DNA of 58,675 bases, taken from Enterobacterales bacterium (GTDB lineage Bacteria > Pseudomonadota > Gammaproteobacteria > Enterobacterales > Enterobacteriaceae). The notes under the pieces were generated by a model. The model made no database searches and had not been told where the DNA came from. It saw only the letters and a list, made by a program, of their open reading frames with translations. Of this stretch, positions 9,624-18,986 are shown piece after piece. Positions within the stretch are counted from its first letter, which is position 1. Each line of letters opens with the position of its first letter. The stretch is taken from positions 1 through 58,675 of the forward strand of contig BHES01000007.1 of NCBI GenBank assembly GCA_003864575.1, read 5' to 3'. The position numbers and the translations under genes were made by a program.

Positions 9624-9664
9624 AAAATCCCGGGCCCTTATCCTTAAGTGCCCGGGATTTTTTA
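9624..9664 (+). terminator. Rho-independent terminator after pqiC
   Basis: A GC-rich stem, AATCCCGGGC paired with GCCCGGGATT, has a 14-nt loop and is followed by a run of T. It closes the pqiABC operon. Confidence 0.88.
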
Positions 9665-9761
9665 TTGGTGATCAGCCAGATGAGATTTATGTGGCGCGAT
9701 TAGCTCGCGCGCAATCAGATAAAATAGCTCACAAATATGACAATGGCGTGAAATTTGCGCA

Positions 9762-9790
9762 TTGACCTCTCGGGTGATAGCGGCTATTTG
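9762..9790 (+). promoter_or_regulatory. Candidate rmf promoter
   Basis: TTGACC (9762-9767) and TATTTG (9785-9790) are separated by 17 bp, about 72 bp before the rmf ATG. The match is moderate. rmf is growth-rate and ppGpp controlled in E. coli, but I cannot read that control from the sequence. Confidence 0.4.
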
Positions 9791-9861
9791 TTAAGTGTGG
9801 ACGCAATTGCGGGCCACTGTTTTCTTTCCACCTGAACCTGAATAAATGAGGGAAACAAGGC

Positions 9862-10029
9862 ATGAAGAGACAAAAACGCGATCGCCTGGAACGGGCATTA
9901 TCACGTGGTTACCAAGCCGGAATAGGCGGGCGTTCGAAAGAGATTTGCCCCTATCAATCATTAGATGCCCGATCACATTGGCTCGGGGGTTGGCGACAAG
10001 CCATGGAGGACAGGGCAGTTACCGCTTAA
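9862..10029 (+). CDS. rmf: Ribosome modulation factor RMF
   Basis: A 55-residue basic protein that converts 70S ribosomes to inactive 100S dimers in stationary phase. It reads MKRQKRDRLERALSRGYQAG, then GRSKEICPYQSLDARSHWLGG, WRQAMEDR and VTA. It has the length of E. coli RMF and is nearly identical over residues 1-30. A GAGGGAAACAAGG purine stretch precedes the ATG. It is a single-gene unit with its own terminator, convergent with fabA as in E. coli. Confidence 0.97.
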   Translation: MKRQKRDRLERALSRGYQAGIGGRSKEICPYQSLDARSHWLGGWRQAMEDRAVTA

Positions 10030-10054
10030 GCTGAGCTTTGTCAGAAAATGGAAC

Positions 10055-10080
10055 AACCTCCGCTACGGGCGGAGGTTTTC
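10055..10080 (+). terminator. Terminator after rmf
   Basis: AACCTCCGC pairs with GCGGAGGTT around a short TACGG loop, followed by TTTTC. It lies 25 bp past the rmf stop. Confidence 0.85.
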
Positions 10081-10114
10081 GTTTCTGTATGATAGAAACA
10101 GATATCGCAGACAT

Positions 10115-10147
10115 AAAAAAACGAATACGCCGCCGTATTCGTTTTTT
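10115..10147. terminator. Terminator after fabA (bidirectional)
   Basis: AAAAAACGAATAC pairs with GTATTCGTTTTTT around GCCGCC. The U-run works on either strand. It lies 19 bp beyond the fabA stop on the minus strand and also backs up the rmf terminator. Confidence 0.85.
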
Positions 10148-10165
10148 AGGGGAACAGCGGGGCTT

Positions 10166-10684
10166 TTAGAAAGCAGCCGCGTCTTTGAAGAGTCCCACTT
10201 TCAGGTCTGTAGCGGTATAGATAACCACGCCATCAACCAGCACTTCACCGTCAGCAACGCCCATGATCAGTTTACGGTTGATTACTCGTTTAAAGTTCAG
10301 GCGGTAGGTGACTACTTTTGCCGTTGGTAATACCTGACCGGTGAATTTAACTTCACCCACACCCAGTGCGCGGCCTTTGCCTTCGCCACCGAGCCAACCC
10401 AGATAGAAACCAACCAGTTGCCACATCGCATCCAGGCCAAGACATCCTGGCATCACTGGGTCACCGATGAAATGGCAGCCGAAGAACCACAAATCAGGAT
10501 TAATATCGAGCTCAGCTTCCACATAGCCTTTGCCATGTGTGCCGCCGTCTTCTTGCATTTTGACGATGCGATCCATCATCAACATATTGCCAGATGGCAA
10601 TGGCGGGCCACCGGCACCGAAAAGTTCGCTACGGCCAGAGGCTACGAGGTCTTCTTTCGTATAGGAATCGCGTTTATCTACCAT
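10166..10684 (-). CDS. fabA: 3-hydroxydecanoyl-ACP dehydratase/isomerase FabA
   Basis: Dehydrates 3-hydroxyacyl-ACP and isomerises trans-2- to cis-3-decenoyl-ACP, the branch point into unsaturated fatty acids. It is a cytoplasmic hotdog-fold dimer of 172 residues, as in E. coli. The catalytic pair is visible: His71 in [15 protein letters not shown] and Asp85 in LGLDAMWQ. The hotdog helix continues [20 protein letters not shown]. ycbZ lies 68 bp upstream on the same strand, but a fabA promoter is expected in that gap, which also holds a FabR-like palindrome at 10723-10740. Confidence 0.98.
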   Translation of the reverse strand: MVDKRDSYTKEDLVASGRSELFGAGGPPLPSGNMLMMDRIVKMQEDGGTHGKGYVEAELDINPDLWFFGCHFIGDPVMPGCLGLDAMWQLVGFYLGWLGGEGKGRALGVGEVKFTGQVLPTAKVVTYRLNFKRVINRKLIMGVADGEVLVDGVVIYTATDLKVGLFKDAAAF

Positions 10685-10722
10685 GTTCTATGTAAGCCTT
10701 ATTTTATTGAAGGACGGAGTTT

Positions 10723-10740
10723 AGCTAACAGCTGTAAGCT
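10723..10740. promoter_or_regulatory. Possible FabR-type operator upstream of fabA
   Basis: AGCTAACAGCTGTAAGCT is an 18-bp near-palindrome with AGC/GCT ends and an ACAGCTGT core. It resembles, from memory, the AGCG-TACA-N2-TGT-CGCT type of FabR site in E. coli fabA and fabB. It lies 39 bp upstream of the fabA ATG, a sensible operator position. The consensus is recalled rather than checked, so this is tentative. Confidence 0.35.
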
Positions 10741-10752
10741 GAACAACTCCGA

Positions 10753-12519
10753 TCAGCTGCGGCTGAACCAGTTCAACCAGCGAAGCGGCCAGGGGTAACG
10801 GTGGCGATCTAGCGGGAGAGCCAGCGCGATACGTTCCTGAATCAAGCCCAGTAAGCTTGGGCGCACTTCTTCAGCCTGTTCTTCGTACGAGTAAATCAGT
10901 CCGGTCAGGATAGGCAGCGCTTCCGCTGCATTATCTACTGCCCATAAATGGAACTGCCCTTCGCGAACGGCTTCCAGTACCTGCGGATGCAGACATAGAT
11001 TACGCACGTTGCTGGTGGGCAGAATGACCCCTTGCTTACCGGTCAAACCGCGGCGTTGACAAACTTCGAAGAAACCTTCGATTTTCTCATTAACGCCGCC
11101 AATAGGTTGCACATTACCAAACTGGTCAACGGAGCCGGTTACAGCAATCTGTTGATTGATTGGTTGCATTGACAGTGCACTGACCAGAGCACAAAGCTCA
11201 GCCAGTGACGCGCTGTCGCCATCTACTTCGCCATAGGACTGCTCGAAAACAATCGAGGCGGAGAAGGGCAGAGGCTGGTCAAGTTCCAGCTCAGAAATCA
11301 GGAATGCCTGCATAATCATCATGCCCTTGGCATGCAGATTACCGCCCAATTCCGCTTTACGTTCAACATCAGTAAACTCACCATCGCCGGTGTGTACGAC
11401 ACAGCTTATACGGGAAGGTTCACCGAATGCACGCGGATGGCCCGGATATTCCAGCACAGACAGACCATTAATCTGACCAACGACTTCGCCTTCGGTTTCA
11501 ATGCGGATCTGCCCGAGTTCAATCTCATCTTGCATACGTTCTTGCAAATAGCTTTCACGCCATGCACGGGCACTGATAGCCGCTTCAAAAGCCTTCAGGC
11601 TAAGTTGTTCGTCTTCGTTGTATAACGCGGCCTCGCAGAGTTGGGCGCCAAGCCACGAAGGACAAAGTGTGAGGCTACCCTGATCGGTGCTGTAGCGGAT
11701 GGCCAACCTGAGCAGAGCAGGCCACGCGTCTGCAGCCAAGCGGGGGATCTCCAGCTCATCGGCCAGCGTATTGATATAACCACACCATGTTTCCATATCA
11801 CTGGGTTCAGTGAGCGGCAGGTCCGCTTCGAATTCGCCATATACCGCAGATTCAAGCAGTTCCGATTCCATTTCGTTGAATTCGCCCAGCGAGACGCGGT
11901 CGCCAACCAGAATCAGACGGATATCAAGAGGCATTGACGGAATGGAAACTGGAAGAGGGCGGCTTTCATCCGGAGATGTCCAGTGGTACCAGCCTTGCGT
12001 GATCATCTGCTTAAGGCGTAGCCACATCAGTGGTTGGGCGAGCAGAGAGCGTACGGAAAGGACCAGCACACCGCCATTTACCTGATGAATCAGACCAGGT
12101 TCAAGTTGAATCTGATCTTTAAAAAGACGGACACAACCAAACAATTGCTCGGATTCTATCCACTCCTGAAAGTGGCAACTGAGTTTTGCCGCAAAAGCAT
12201 CATCAACAGATTGCGCAGGCTGAAGAGTGATTTGGTTGCCGTCGATGATATACCGGGAACCCACCACCTCTTGCTGGTCTGGCAGGAGCTGTTTAACGAC
12301 ATCTGTAATACGTGACAAATACTCACGACTTTCCAGCGCCTTAATCGTCATAAAACGTGGGCGGGAAAGCGGATGACAGAACAGCGTTAAACCATTTTCC
12401 AGTCTTGGCTGTATAGCAGAAAAATCAACTGGGGCCAACTCAGCAGCCGTTGCGAATGTTGCCTCGTAAGGCGCGGTATCGGGCAGTAATAGCTGCCAAT
12501 CAAGTCGGTTATTGGTCAA
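10753..12519 (-). CDS. ycbZ: Lon-like protease YcbZ (LonH)
   Basis: A putative ATP-independent Lon-family peptidase (S16), cytoplasmic and of unknown substrate. The C-terminal proteolytic domain is intact: DGDSAS with the catalytic Ser near 436, and GGVNEKIEGF with the catalytic Lys near 479. The 43-residue spacing is the same as in Lon. The N-terminal part has the LonB-like LFGCVRLFKDQIQLEPGLIHQ and NGGVLVLSVRSLLAQPL segments but no clear Walker A motif. It is 588 residues against 586 in E. coli, and the C-terminus PWPLRWLNWF is conserved. It is the gene upstream of fabA, as in E. coli. Confidence 0.93.
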   Translation of the reverse strand: MTNNRLDWQLLLPDTAPYEATFATAAELAPVDFSAIQPRLENGLTLFCHPLSRPRFMTIKALESREYLSRITDVVKQLLPDQQEVVGSRYIIDGNQITLQPAQSVDDAFAAKLSCHFQEWIESEQLFGCVRLFKDQIQLEPGLIHQVNGGVLVLSVRSLLAQPLMWLRLKQMITQGWYHWTSPDESRPLPVSIPSMPLDIRLILVGDRVSLGEFNEMESELLESAVYGEFEADLPLTEPSDMETWCGYINTLADELEIPRLAADAWPALLRLAIRYSTDQGSLTLCPSWLGAQLCEAALYNEDEQLSLKAFEAAISARAWRESYLQERMQDEIELGQIRIETEGEVVGQINGLSVLEYPGHPRAFGEPSRISCVVHTGDGEFTDVERKAELGGNLHAKGMMIMQAFLISELELDQPLPFSASIVFEQSYGEVDGDSASLAELCALVSALSMQPINQQIAVTGSVDQFGNVQPIGGVNEKIEGFFEVCQRRGLTGKQGVILPTSNVRNLCLHPQVLEAVREGQFHLWAVDNAAEALPILTGLIYSYEEQAEEVRPSLLGLIQERIALALPLDRHRYPWPLRWLNWFSRS

Positions 12520-12729
12520 TGTGTTAGCTGTGATCTTTAAAAAGGGAAAGGGCGATTATACAAGAATTAACACGGCTGCATACAGAGAGAGTCACGGTTA
12601 AGACCTCCGTCACTGCAGAGGCGGTTCATCCGTGCAAAAATTGAGCAAAACGACATGATTTATTTGCAGTGAAAAATGAAATAAAGCTGTTATGCTTAAC
12701 AAAGTTACGGGGTCACAGAAGAGCTCACA

Positions 12730-13185
12730 ATGAAATATCAGCAATTGGAAAACCTTGAGAGCGGTTGGAAATGGAAGTACCTGGTAAAGAAGCACCGTGA
12801 AGGTGAACGTGTCACTCGCCATATTGAAAACAGTGCCGCTCAGGATGCCGTTGATGAACTTCTAAAGTTAGAGAATGAACCGGTCAGAGTTTTGGACTGG
12901 ATCGCTAATAACATGAATGTTGCTTTAGAGAATCGCCTAAAGCAGACCATTCGTGCCCGGCGTAAACGTCACTTTAATTCAGAACATCAACATACCCGCA
13001 AGAAATCGATCGACCTCGAATTTTTAGTCTGGCAACGACTGGCAGGTTTAGCCCAGCGCCGTGGCGCTACGCTATCCGATACCATCATCCAGTTATTGGA
13101 AGATGCAGAGCGTAAAGAAAAATATGCGACGCAAATGTCATCACTCAAAGAAGACCTGCAGCAAATCCTCGGTAACAAAGAATAA
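12730..13185 (+). CDS. matP: Macrodomain Ter protein MatP
   Basis: A DNA-binding protein that organises the replication terminus macrodomain by binding matS sites and bridging Ter DNA. At 151 residues it matches E. coli MatP (150). The N-terminal four-helix bundle ([25 protein letters not shown], quoted to its motif core KWKYLV) precedes the ribbon-helix-helix region ([19 protein letters not shown]) and a C-terminal coiled coil ([16 protein letters not shown]). It is divergent from ycbZ and has its own terminator at 13261. I did not find a convincing matS site in the window. Confidence 0.97.
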   Translation: MKYQQLENLESGWKWKYLVKKHREGERVTRHIENSAAQDAVDELLKLENEPVRVLDWIANNMNVALENRLKQTIRARRKRHFNSEHQHTRKKSIDLEFLVWQRLAGLAQRRGATLSDTIIQLLEDAERKEKYATQMSSLKEDLQQILGNKE

Positions 13186-13260
13186 CTAAAAGAGTAGCTT
13201 AAGCAGGGCGTCTCGTCGCGCCTGACTTATTCGCCATATTCTTACGCCAAATTCGGACAT

Positions 13261-13289
13261 AAAAAAACCCCGCCTGAGCGGGGTTTTTA
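13261..13289. terminator. Bidirectional terminator between matP and ompA
   Basis: AAAAACCCCGC pairs with GCGGGGTTTTT around CTGA, with T-runs on both strands. It serves the convergent matP and ompA genes. Confidence 0.92.
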
Positions 13290-13324
13290 ATATCTGTGGT
13301 TAAACAGTATTAAAGCGGAATGAC

Positions 13325-14398
13325 TTAAGCCTGAGGCTGAGTCACAACGTCTTTGATACCTTTAACTTCGATTTCTACGCGGCGATCTGGTGCCAGGCAA
13401 GCGATCTGAGCCTTAGTAGCACGGCCAGTTTTGTAGCCACAGGTGTTGCCAGTGATTGAGTTAGTTTCGCCCATGCCACGTGCAGAGATTTTATCTGACG
13501 GGATGCCTTTAGAAACTAAGTAATCAACAACAGTTTGAGCGCGTTGCTCAGACAGTTTCTGGTTAGACTGCTCAGAACCTACTGCGTCGGTGTAACCCAG
13601 AACTACAACAGAACCGTCTTTAGGATCCATTGAGCTCAGTTGGGTGTACAGCTGATCCAGAGCCTGTTGGCCTTCTGGTTTCAGGCTAGATTTGCCGAAG
13701 GTGAACAGAACGTCAGACTTCAGAGTGAACTTTTTGGTTTCAACAACTGGAGCTGCTACCGGAGCAACAACTGGAGCTGCTGCAACGTCCTGACCGAAAC
13801 GGTAAGAAACACCAACAGACAGCATTGCGTTATCAGGACGCGCGCCAACAGTAGCAGCATCACCGATGTTGTTAACCCACTGGTAATCCAGACGAGTAGC
13901 CCAGTTTTTGGTTACAGCGTATTCGAAACCAACGGCTGCCAGTGGAGAAACACCGGTGTCGTGATCGCTGATACGTTCGCCAGTTGTGCCAAAGTTGCCT
14001 TTGGAGTCTGCACGCCAAACCATACCACCCAGACGAGTGTAGATGTCCAGATCGTCAGTCAGTGGGTAGCTCAGTTTAGCAGCCAGTTGAACGCCTTGCG
14101 CTTTGAAAGCACCGTTGTTCACGTCGCCTTTGTAAGGCATGCGGCCAAGCCAGTCATATCCCATTTCAAAGCCCAGGTACTGGTTGGCTTGGTAACCTAC
14201 AAACGCACCTGCACCCAGTTGGCTGTCGTGGGTAGGGCCATTGCCGATACCTTCGTAAGCATTTGCGAAACCAGTGTCATGGTATTGGGACCAGCCCAAT
14301 TTACCACCGGTGTACCAGGTGTTATCGTTCGGGGCAGCTTGCGCTACGGTTGCGAAACCTGCCAGTGCCACTGCTAATGCGATAGCTGTCTTTTTCAT
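13325..14398 (-). CDS. ompA: Outer membrane porin/structural protein OmpA
   Basis: An abundant outer-membrane protein that ties the membrane to peptidoglycan. It has a 21-residue signal peptide ([21 protein letters not shown]) cleaved before APNDN. An eight-stranded barrel follows to about residue 195, then a Pro/Ala/Val-rich linker ([15 protein letters not shown]), then the OmpA-like periplasmic domain with [43 protein letters not shown] and DRRVEIEV. Two cysteines (NTCGYK and IACLAP) form the usual C-terminal disulfide pair. Its 357 residues exceed the 346 of E. coli mainly in surface loops and linker. A long leader with a conserved ribosome-binding region lies upstream. Confidence 0.98.
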   Translation of the reverse strand: MKKTAIALAVALAGFATVAQAAPNDNTWYTGGKLGWSQYHDTGFANAYEGIGNGPTHDSQLGAGAFVGYQANQYLGFEMGYDWLGRMPYKGDVNNGAFKAQGVQLAAKLSYPLTDDLDIYTRLGGMVWRADSKGNFGTTGERISDHDTGVSPLAAVGFEYAVTKNWATRLDYQWVNNIGDAATVGARPDNAMLSVGVSYRFGQDVAAAPVVAPVAAPVVETKKFTLKSDVLFTFGKSSLKPEGQQALDQLYTQLSSMDPKDGSVVVLGYTDAVGSEQSNQKLSEQRAQTVVDYLVSKGIPSDKISARGMGETNSITGNTCGYKTGRATKAQIACLAPDRRVEIEVKGIKDVVTQPQA

Positions 14399-14425
14399 TT
14401 TTGCGCCTCGTTATCATCCAAATGG
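14396..14425 (-). promoter_or_regulatory. Conserved ompA ribosome-binding region (MicA target type)
   Basis: On the minus strand the bases before the ATG read GGATGATAACGAGGCGCAAA, identical to the same stretch of the E. coli ompA leader as I recall it. In E. coli the small RNA MicA pairs here and blocks translation. The micA gene is not in this window. Confidence 0.6.
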
Positions 14426-14758
14426 GCCAATTGAGCTTTAAGCAATTTAAGCCCTTGGTTAAAATCCTTGAGCCAAAGTTATTGCTTCCGTTAAGAACTT
14501 TGCCACTTTACGTTGGCATTATAGAGCAACCTTGGCGTTCTAAAGTCTACAACGTGGCGAGAAACTTACAAGCTTGATATGGAAACACCCTGGAAAAAAA
14601 GGCTAAAACGTACACATTTCTTAACATGTTTGGCTGTTTGTTGACGAAACTTTGGGGGTGCTTGCACCTTCTAAGCCCATTTTTACCGACAAAAACGCAC
14701 TTTTTAGCACAATTCACTAATTAACCCTCTATTTTCATCAGAATGTTCCTAATTTGAA
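14399..14758 (-). promoter_or_regulatory. ompA upstream region: long leader and TATAAT promoter
   Basis: A 360-bp gap without a gene. On the minus strand a TATAAT lies at 14518-14523, placing transcription start near 14510 and giving a leader of about 110 nt, comparable with the long mRNA-stabilising leader of E. coli ompA. The leader holds inverted repeats such as AAAGTT with AACTTT around AACGGAAGC. Upstream, 14640-14758 is AT-rich and contains the sulA 3' end region. I see no clear sulA terminator and no small ORF worth calling. Confidence 0.55.
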
Positions 14759-15265
14759 CTAATGGTATACGGAGGAGTGAATTTTTACGATTGGTTGCTG
14801 TCCATGACCTGAGATTACATCATTTGTCGGTCTCATAATGAACCCATAAGCCCCTCCCTGAACTGCCGCTAATCGCAATCTTTCACGCTCTGCATTCGTC
14901 AAATCTGGCAACCATCCAAGTACTACACTGTAGTTTCCTGTCAGCAACGCTTTTTCCATCGCATCAACCGTCGACATCGCATTAATTTGGCTAACCTGAA
15001 CTATTTTCCCAACAGGAAGGCCTGATTGAGATATCCAATGGCGGCTGAGTTTTTGTTGTGGTGTGAGCCACAACAGCCAACGCGATTGCATTCCAAGGTG
15101 CTGCAATAGAGGTAAAAGTAACTGTGACAGGGCTGGTTGGCTCTCGCTATAGACGAACTCAGTGATCAGACCATTATTTGTCGATATCGGTTGAGTAGCG
15201 CTTGGTGAATTTGTAGAAAGCGCCTGATGACTGAAACGATGAATTTCCTGGTATTGAGTTCGCAT
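14759..15265 (-). CDS. sulA: SOS cell division inhibitor SulA
   Basis: Binds FtsZ monomers and blocks septation during the SOS response. The frame stays open further upstream to 15355, but the LexA operator lies at 15286-15305, so translation must start downstream of it. ATG 15265 ([15 protein letters not shown]) has GGCGGGG ahead of it and gives 168 residues, matching E. coli SulA (169). The core is conserved: [53 protein letters not shown] and the C-terminal KIHSSVYH that marks SulA for Lon. It lies between ompA and sxy, as in E. coli. Confidence 0.95.
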   Translation of the reverse strand: MRTQYQEIHRFSHQALSTNSPSATQPISTNNGLITEFVYSESQPALSQLLLPLLQHLGMQSRWLLWLTPQQKLSRHWISQSGLPVGKIVQVSQINAMSTVDAMEKALLTGNYSVVLGWLPDLTNAERERLRLAAVQGGAYGFIMRPTNDVISGHGQQPIVKIHSSVYH

Positions 15266-15285
15266 GCTATGCCCCGCCAGTGAGT

Positions 15286-15305
15286 TACTGTATGGATGTA
15301 CAGTA
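15286..15305. promoter_or_regulatory. LexA (SOS) box of sulA
   Basis: TACTGTATGGATGTACAGTA matches the extended SOS box TACTGT-N8-ACAGTA at every fixed position. It is centred about 30 bp upstream of the sulA ATG, where it would cover the promoter. It shows that sulA is SOS-controlled and rules out the upstream start codon at 15355. Confidence 0.95.
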
Positions 15306-15483
15306 CTCGCTGATTGGATAAAGATCAACCCAAATTTTTCCGAGAAATCTCGCATATTTTGAAGGCAAACTCATGTAAATGCATTTTCTGTTTGGCGCTC
15401 AGAGGGACTTTGCGTATTTTGCATTTAGTTGCCCACGTAACTGAAGAAAGTACATTTAAGTCTACTCATGGAAGGATATCGCA

Positions 15484-16110
15484 ATGATTAATCAATCAAA
15501 AAAAAGGATTTCTGAATCTAAGCAATGTTTCGCTTCATTAGGAAACATATATTCCAGATCTCAATTTGGTGGCTACAGTCTTTCTGCAAATGGCGTCATG
15601 TTTGCACTCGTTTCCGAAGGGGAGTTATACCTGCGTGCAACCCTGGAAAATGAAAAACACTTTAGCTTTATGGGAATGGAGTCTCTGATTTACCGCAAAA
15701 GAGGGATCGCGGTTTCATTACGCTATTTCAAAGTGGGCCAGAGTCTTTGGGAGGAACCTGAACGGCTTTTAGCGCTGGCGAAAAGTTCACTTGATGGGAT
15801 GCTCAATGACATTAATACGAAGAAAAATGGGAATGCGAGACTCAAAGATTTACCGAATATCAGTCTGAATCTTGAGCGTTTACTGTGGCAGATTGGGATC
15901 TCCACCTCTTCGCAGTTAAGGGCTCAGGGCGCGTGTACCACTTATTTAAAGTTATGTTCTGTTAAACAAAATGTCGGGTTAAATGTGTTGATGGCACTTG
16001 AAGGCGCAATATTGGGTTTTCATGAAGCGGCACTGCCTCACGACGCCCGTATTTTGCTCACTCAATGGTTTTTATCGCATCAGGCGCTGACGTCATTGCC
16101 AGCGCACTGA
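15484..16110 (+). CDS. sxy: Competence/CRP-S regulator Sxy (TfoX)
   Basis: A cytoplasmic coactivator that works with CRP at CRP-S promoters to switch on competence genes. At 208 residues it is the length of E. coli Sxy (209). The N-terminal TfoX domain (FASLGNIYSRSQFGGYSLS, MFALVSEGELYLRA) is followed by the C-terminal domain (LKDLPNISLNLERLLWQIGI, LRAQGACTTYLKL, LMALEGAILGFHEAALP). It is divergent from sulA. In gamma-proteobacteria sxy is often controlled by mRNA structure; the 118-bp leader here was not folded. Confidence 0.93.
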   Translation: MINQSKKRISESKQCFASLGNIYSRSQFGGYSLSANGVMFALVSEGELYLRATLENEKHFSFMGMESLIYRKRGIAVSLRYFKVGQSLWEEPERLLALAKSSLDGMLNDINTKKNGNARLKDLPNISLNLERLLWQIGISTSSQLRAQGACTTYLKLCSVKQNVGLNVLMALEGAILGFHEAALPHDARILLTQWFLSHQALTSLPAH

Positions 16111-16135
16111 AGCCTGTTTGCGATAAGCAGATATT

Positions 16136-18289
16136 TTAAGCGTCGGTAACCGGCAAAATTTTGCTGTTAAGGTCGGTGAGTTCAGGAAGATGAGTCACCA
16201 GCAGGCCAATTTGCTGTAAGACCAGTTGTTCTTTACTGTCCGACTCGGTGGTGCGCAGCTGAATGCGCGCCATCAACTGTTCCAGTGCTTGCTGAATTCG
16301 TCCGGACTCTGAGGGTTCATGATGCAAGGCGCCATCAACACAGCAGGCAGCGTCATCCAGCAACTGCAAAGTTTCTGCATCATATAACTTTTCACGATGT
16401 GCGCCGAGTGCGGAAATATAACTCAGCATGGTGTGATTCAGGCACAAGAGGCGGAACGCGGCCTCAAGCGTCTCGGGATCATTATCCTTCTCCGAGGTCA
16501 TGTTCGAGACAACGGAAGCCAGTTCTGCATCGCAGTTATGTGCATCACGTCTGGCCAACCTATAATCCAGCCCGTTATCTTTCCCTTGATGATATTGGAC
16601 CAGAATGGCATCAAGATAGCGGCAATTGGCAGTGAAGGTTTTTTCCACCACAGCAGGCAACTGCCTGAACTTCCAATCCGGCCAGATAAAACTCACCGCA
16701 GCCCAGGCGATAGCACAGCCGATAAGCGTATCAATAATACGTGGAATGGCGACTTCGAACCCTTCACCCAGCAGGTTAAAGCACAGCAGAACCAATAAAG
16801 TGATAAACATCGTGGCATGCGCGTATTGCACATTTCGAAAGGCAAAGAACAGCACGCCGCTGATAACGATCAGCACCATCTGACCTTCGATAGAAGGAAC
16901 GAAATATAGAATGGGAATGCCCAGCACAATCCCGGCCAGGGTACCGATGATCCTCAACGCCAGACGGCGTCGGGTGGCGCTGTAGTTCGGCTGGCAAACA
17001 AACAAACTGGTGAGCAAAATCCAGTAACCGTGACTCAGCCCACTAATTTGAATAAACCCGTAACCGACGACCAGTACAATCGACATACGAATCGCGTGGC
17101 GAAATAGTGCTGATTTTGGTGTCAGATGGCGAGATATCCGCAACCAGATGTCATCAAGGCCCGTGAGCTTGTTGTCTGCAAACGGACTTTTACCGTCCTG
17201 GTTCTCAGGTAGTGTTTGCTCGGACTCAATACTGGCTAACTGAGCATCGATGGCGCGTAAGTTACGTAATAAATGACGCAGCGCCTGAAGCATTTCCCGA
17301 TGTTTTGCCTGAGCGTCGAGGCGCAACAGGGCTTCGTCAAGACGTGAAAACGCCCGATCGAACTGGGTATTATGTGAATACTTTTGCCGGTAAAGAATAG
17401 ATTGTGAAAGTTGCATGCAGGCGCGGGCCTGCATGCTCATGAGGCGTTGGAAGCGGAACAAAATATCGCTGTGGTGAAATTGTTCGCTGAGCTTTTTATA
17501 TTGCACATGTGAGGAACTCGCCCGCTCGTGAATATCCTGCACAACAAAATAGTAGTGCAGCGTTCTGCGTGTTCCTTTCTGCCCACGGTCGCCTTTCAGG
17601 CGGGTTTGCAGCGTGTTTTTAGTCTGATTCAGGGTGGCAACCAGTTGGCCGTTGGCCATTGCCAACTCCACCAATTGTTTCTTGTTATCGCCTTCTTGAT
17701 CGGGGTCGAACAGCGTGGCTTTGGCTTCCAGGTAATGAGCCAGTTGCTGATAGCAGCGCGAAATCAGGTCCTGCAAAGGGCGAATCGGGTAAAGAATATG
17801 CCCGGCAAGTGTCAGCAGGTTGTACCAGATAGCCCCGCATAACAGCAGCGCAGGCTGCTGATACCAGACGTGGTACATGCTGGTGCCGAGCATGGTGTAA
17901 ATGGCAATCAGCAGCGCGCCGAAGGCAATCGTGGCGTAACGTTGTCCCAGAGCGCCTAACAGAATAAAACCGCAGGTAGAGACCATCAGACCTAAGGCAA
18001 AAAACCAGGGGTATGGGAAAAGCAGTTCAATCGAAGCCGACGCAATGAAAAAACAGACCAGCGTGATCAACAAATTGCGTAACCGGCCGGTCAGGCGGTC
18101 ATCAAGATCCGCAAGCGCTGCCGCCACCACACCCAGTGTTAACGGGATGGTTAATTTCGGCAGATGAAGCCACCACGGCATTGCCGCCGCCCCGGTAAGC
18201 GCGATAAAAATACGGATGTAATACAGCACATTGCTGTTATAGGCAAAACGCCTTAAACCCGGAGCAAAAGAGAGCACGACGAACTCCAC
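16136..18289 (-). CDS. yccS: YccS/YhfK-family integral membrane protein
   Basis: A large inner-membrane protein of the FUSC/YccS family, of unproven function and related to aromatic-acid exporters such as AaeB. At 717 residues it equals E. coli YccS. There are two blocks of about six membrane helices (about 20-165 and 395-530), each followed by a soluble helical domain. The second block starts with IRMSIVLVVGYGFIQISGLSHGYWILLTSLFVCQP (key motif GYWILLTSLFVCQPNY), the FUSC signature. It lies 44 bp downstream of yccF on the same strand, as in E. coli, so the two are probably co-transcribed. Confidence 0.93.
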   Translation of the reverse strand: MEFVVLSFAPGLRRFAYNSNVLYYIRIFIALTGAAAMPWWLHLPKLTIPLTLGVVAAALADLDDRLTGRLRNLLITLVCFFIASASIELLFPYPWFFALGLMVSTCGFILLGALGQRYATIAFGALLIAIYTMLGTSMYHVWYQQPALLLCGAIWYNLLTLAGHILYPIRPLQDLISRCYQQLAHYLEAKATLFDPDQEGDNKKQLVELAMANGQLVATLNQTKNTLQTRLKGDRGQKGTRRTLHYYFVVQDIHERASSSHVQYKKLSEQFHHSDILFRFQRLMSMQARACMQLSQSILYRQKYSHNTQFDRAFSRLDEALLRLDAQAKHREMLQALRHLLRNLRAIDAQLASIESEQTLPENQDGKSPFADNKLTGLDDIWLRISRHLTPKSALFRHAIRMSIVLVVGYGFIQISGLSHGYWILLTSLFVCQPNYSATRRRLALRIIGTLAGIVLGIPILYFVPSIEGQMVLIVISGVLFFAFRNVQYAHATMFITLLVLLCFNLLGEGFEVAIPRIIDTLIGCAIAWAAVSFIWPDWKFRQLPAVVEKTFTANCRYLDAILVQYHQGKDNGLDYRLARRDAHNCDAELASVVSNMTSEKDNDPETLEAAFRLLCLNHTMLSYISALGAHREKLYDAETLQLLDDAACCVDGALHHEPSESGRIQQALEQLMARIQLRTTESDSKEQLVLQQIGLLVTHLPELTDLNSKILPVTDA

Positions 18290-18333
18290 GTAATAAAAAG
18301 GCTGAAGTAATGGCTGAAGGAATCAGGCAATAA

Positions 18334-18795
18334 TTAACGAATACGTCCGTTATCCAGATTGCGACGGGCATTGGCTTCGCGAACCTGTTGCGCCATCTCA
18401 ACGGAAACCACCCGCTGGCCCACAGGCCAAAGGGCAATCACGGCAATCTTGAAATTAGCAATACCCACCGGAATGCCGATGATGGTGCAACATTGAACAA
18501 TACCGGCGGCGATGTGCGTCAGGCACAACCACCAACCGAAAAAGATGAACCAGAAGATATTCAGCAACGTCCCGCCGCCTGAAAGCACAGCATTACGCTT
18601 TTCCGGGTACAATTCATTGACGTGCATGGCTTCATTACCGAACGGAACCAGCGAAAGACGGGTGATTTCCCAGCAAGAACGGGTCAGCGGCAAGGTAAAA
18701 ATCAGCACAATGCTGATAACGGTAGCCAATAACCACGCCAGCGTCGTAAAGACGCCACCCAATACGAAATTTAGAATATTTAAAATAGCGCGCAT
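18334..18795 (-). CDS. yccF: Inner membrane protein YccF
   Basis: A small conserved inner-membrane protein of unknown function with two YccF repeats. Helix-rich segments are LNILNFVLGGVFTTLAWLL, VSIVLIFTLPLTRSCWEI and NIFWFIFFGWWLCLTHI, then the IGIPVGIANFKIA motif and VVSVEMAQQVREANARR. ATG 18795 (MRAILNILNF) is chosen because GGGTGA precedes it and it matches the E. coli start; an in-frame ATG exists five codons upstream. The product is 153 residues. It is the first gene of yccF-yccS. Confidence 0.92.
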   Translation of the reverse strand: MRAILNILNFVLGGVFTTLAWLLATVISIVLIFTLPLTRSCWEITRLSLVPFGNEAMHVNELYPEKRNAVLSGGGTLLNIFWFIFFGWWLCLTHIAAGIVQCCTIIGIPVGIANFKIAVIALWPVGQRVVSVEMAQQVREANARRNLDNGRIR

Positions 18796-18986
18796 GTAAT
18801 CACCCGGCACAGATCATAAGAGGTTAGTAACGCCATAGCGTTAACGGAAATTCTACTCTTTTTATTCTACCCTGACATTGGGGGTAGAGCACCAGCGCTT
18901 GTTACAGGTAAACTGACTACAAATCCTTAATTAATAATCAGCTATCAATTAATGGCTCTTAAAATGAGAAATCATGGCGTGATGAT

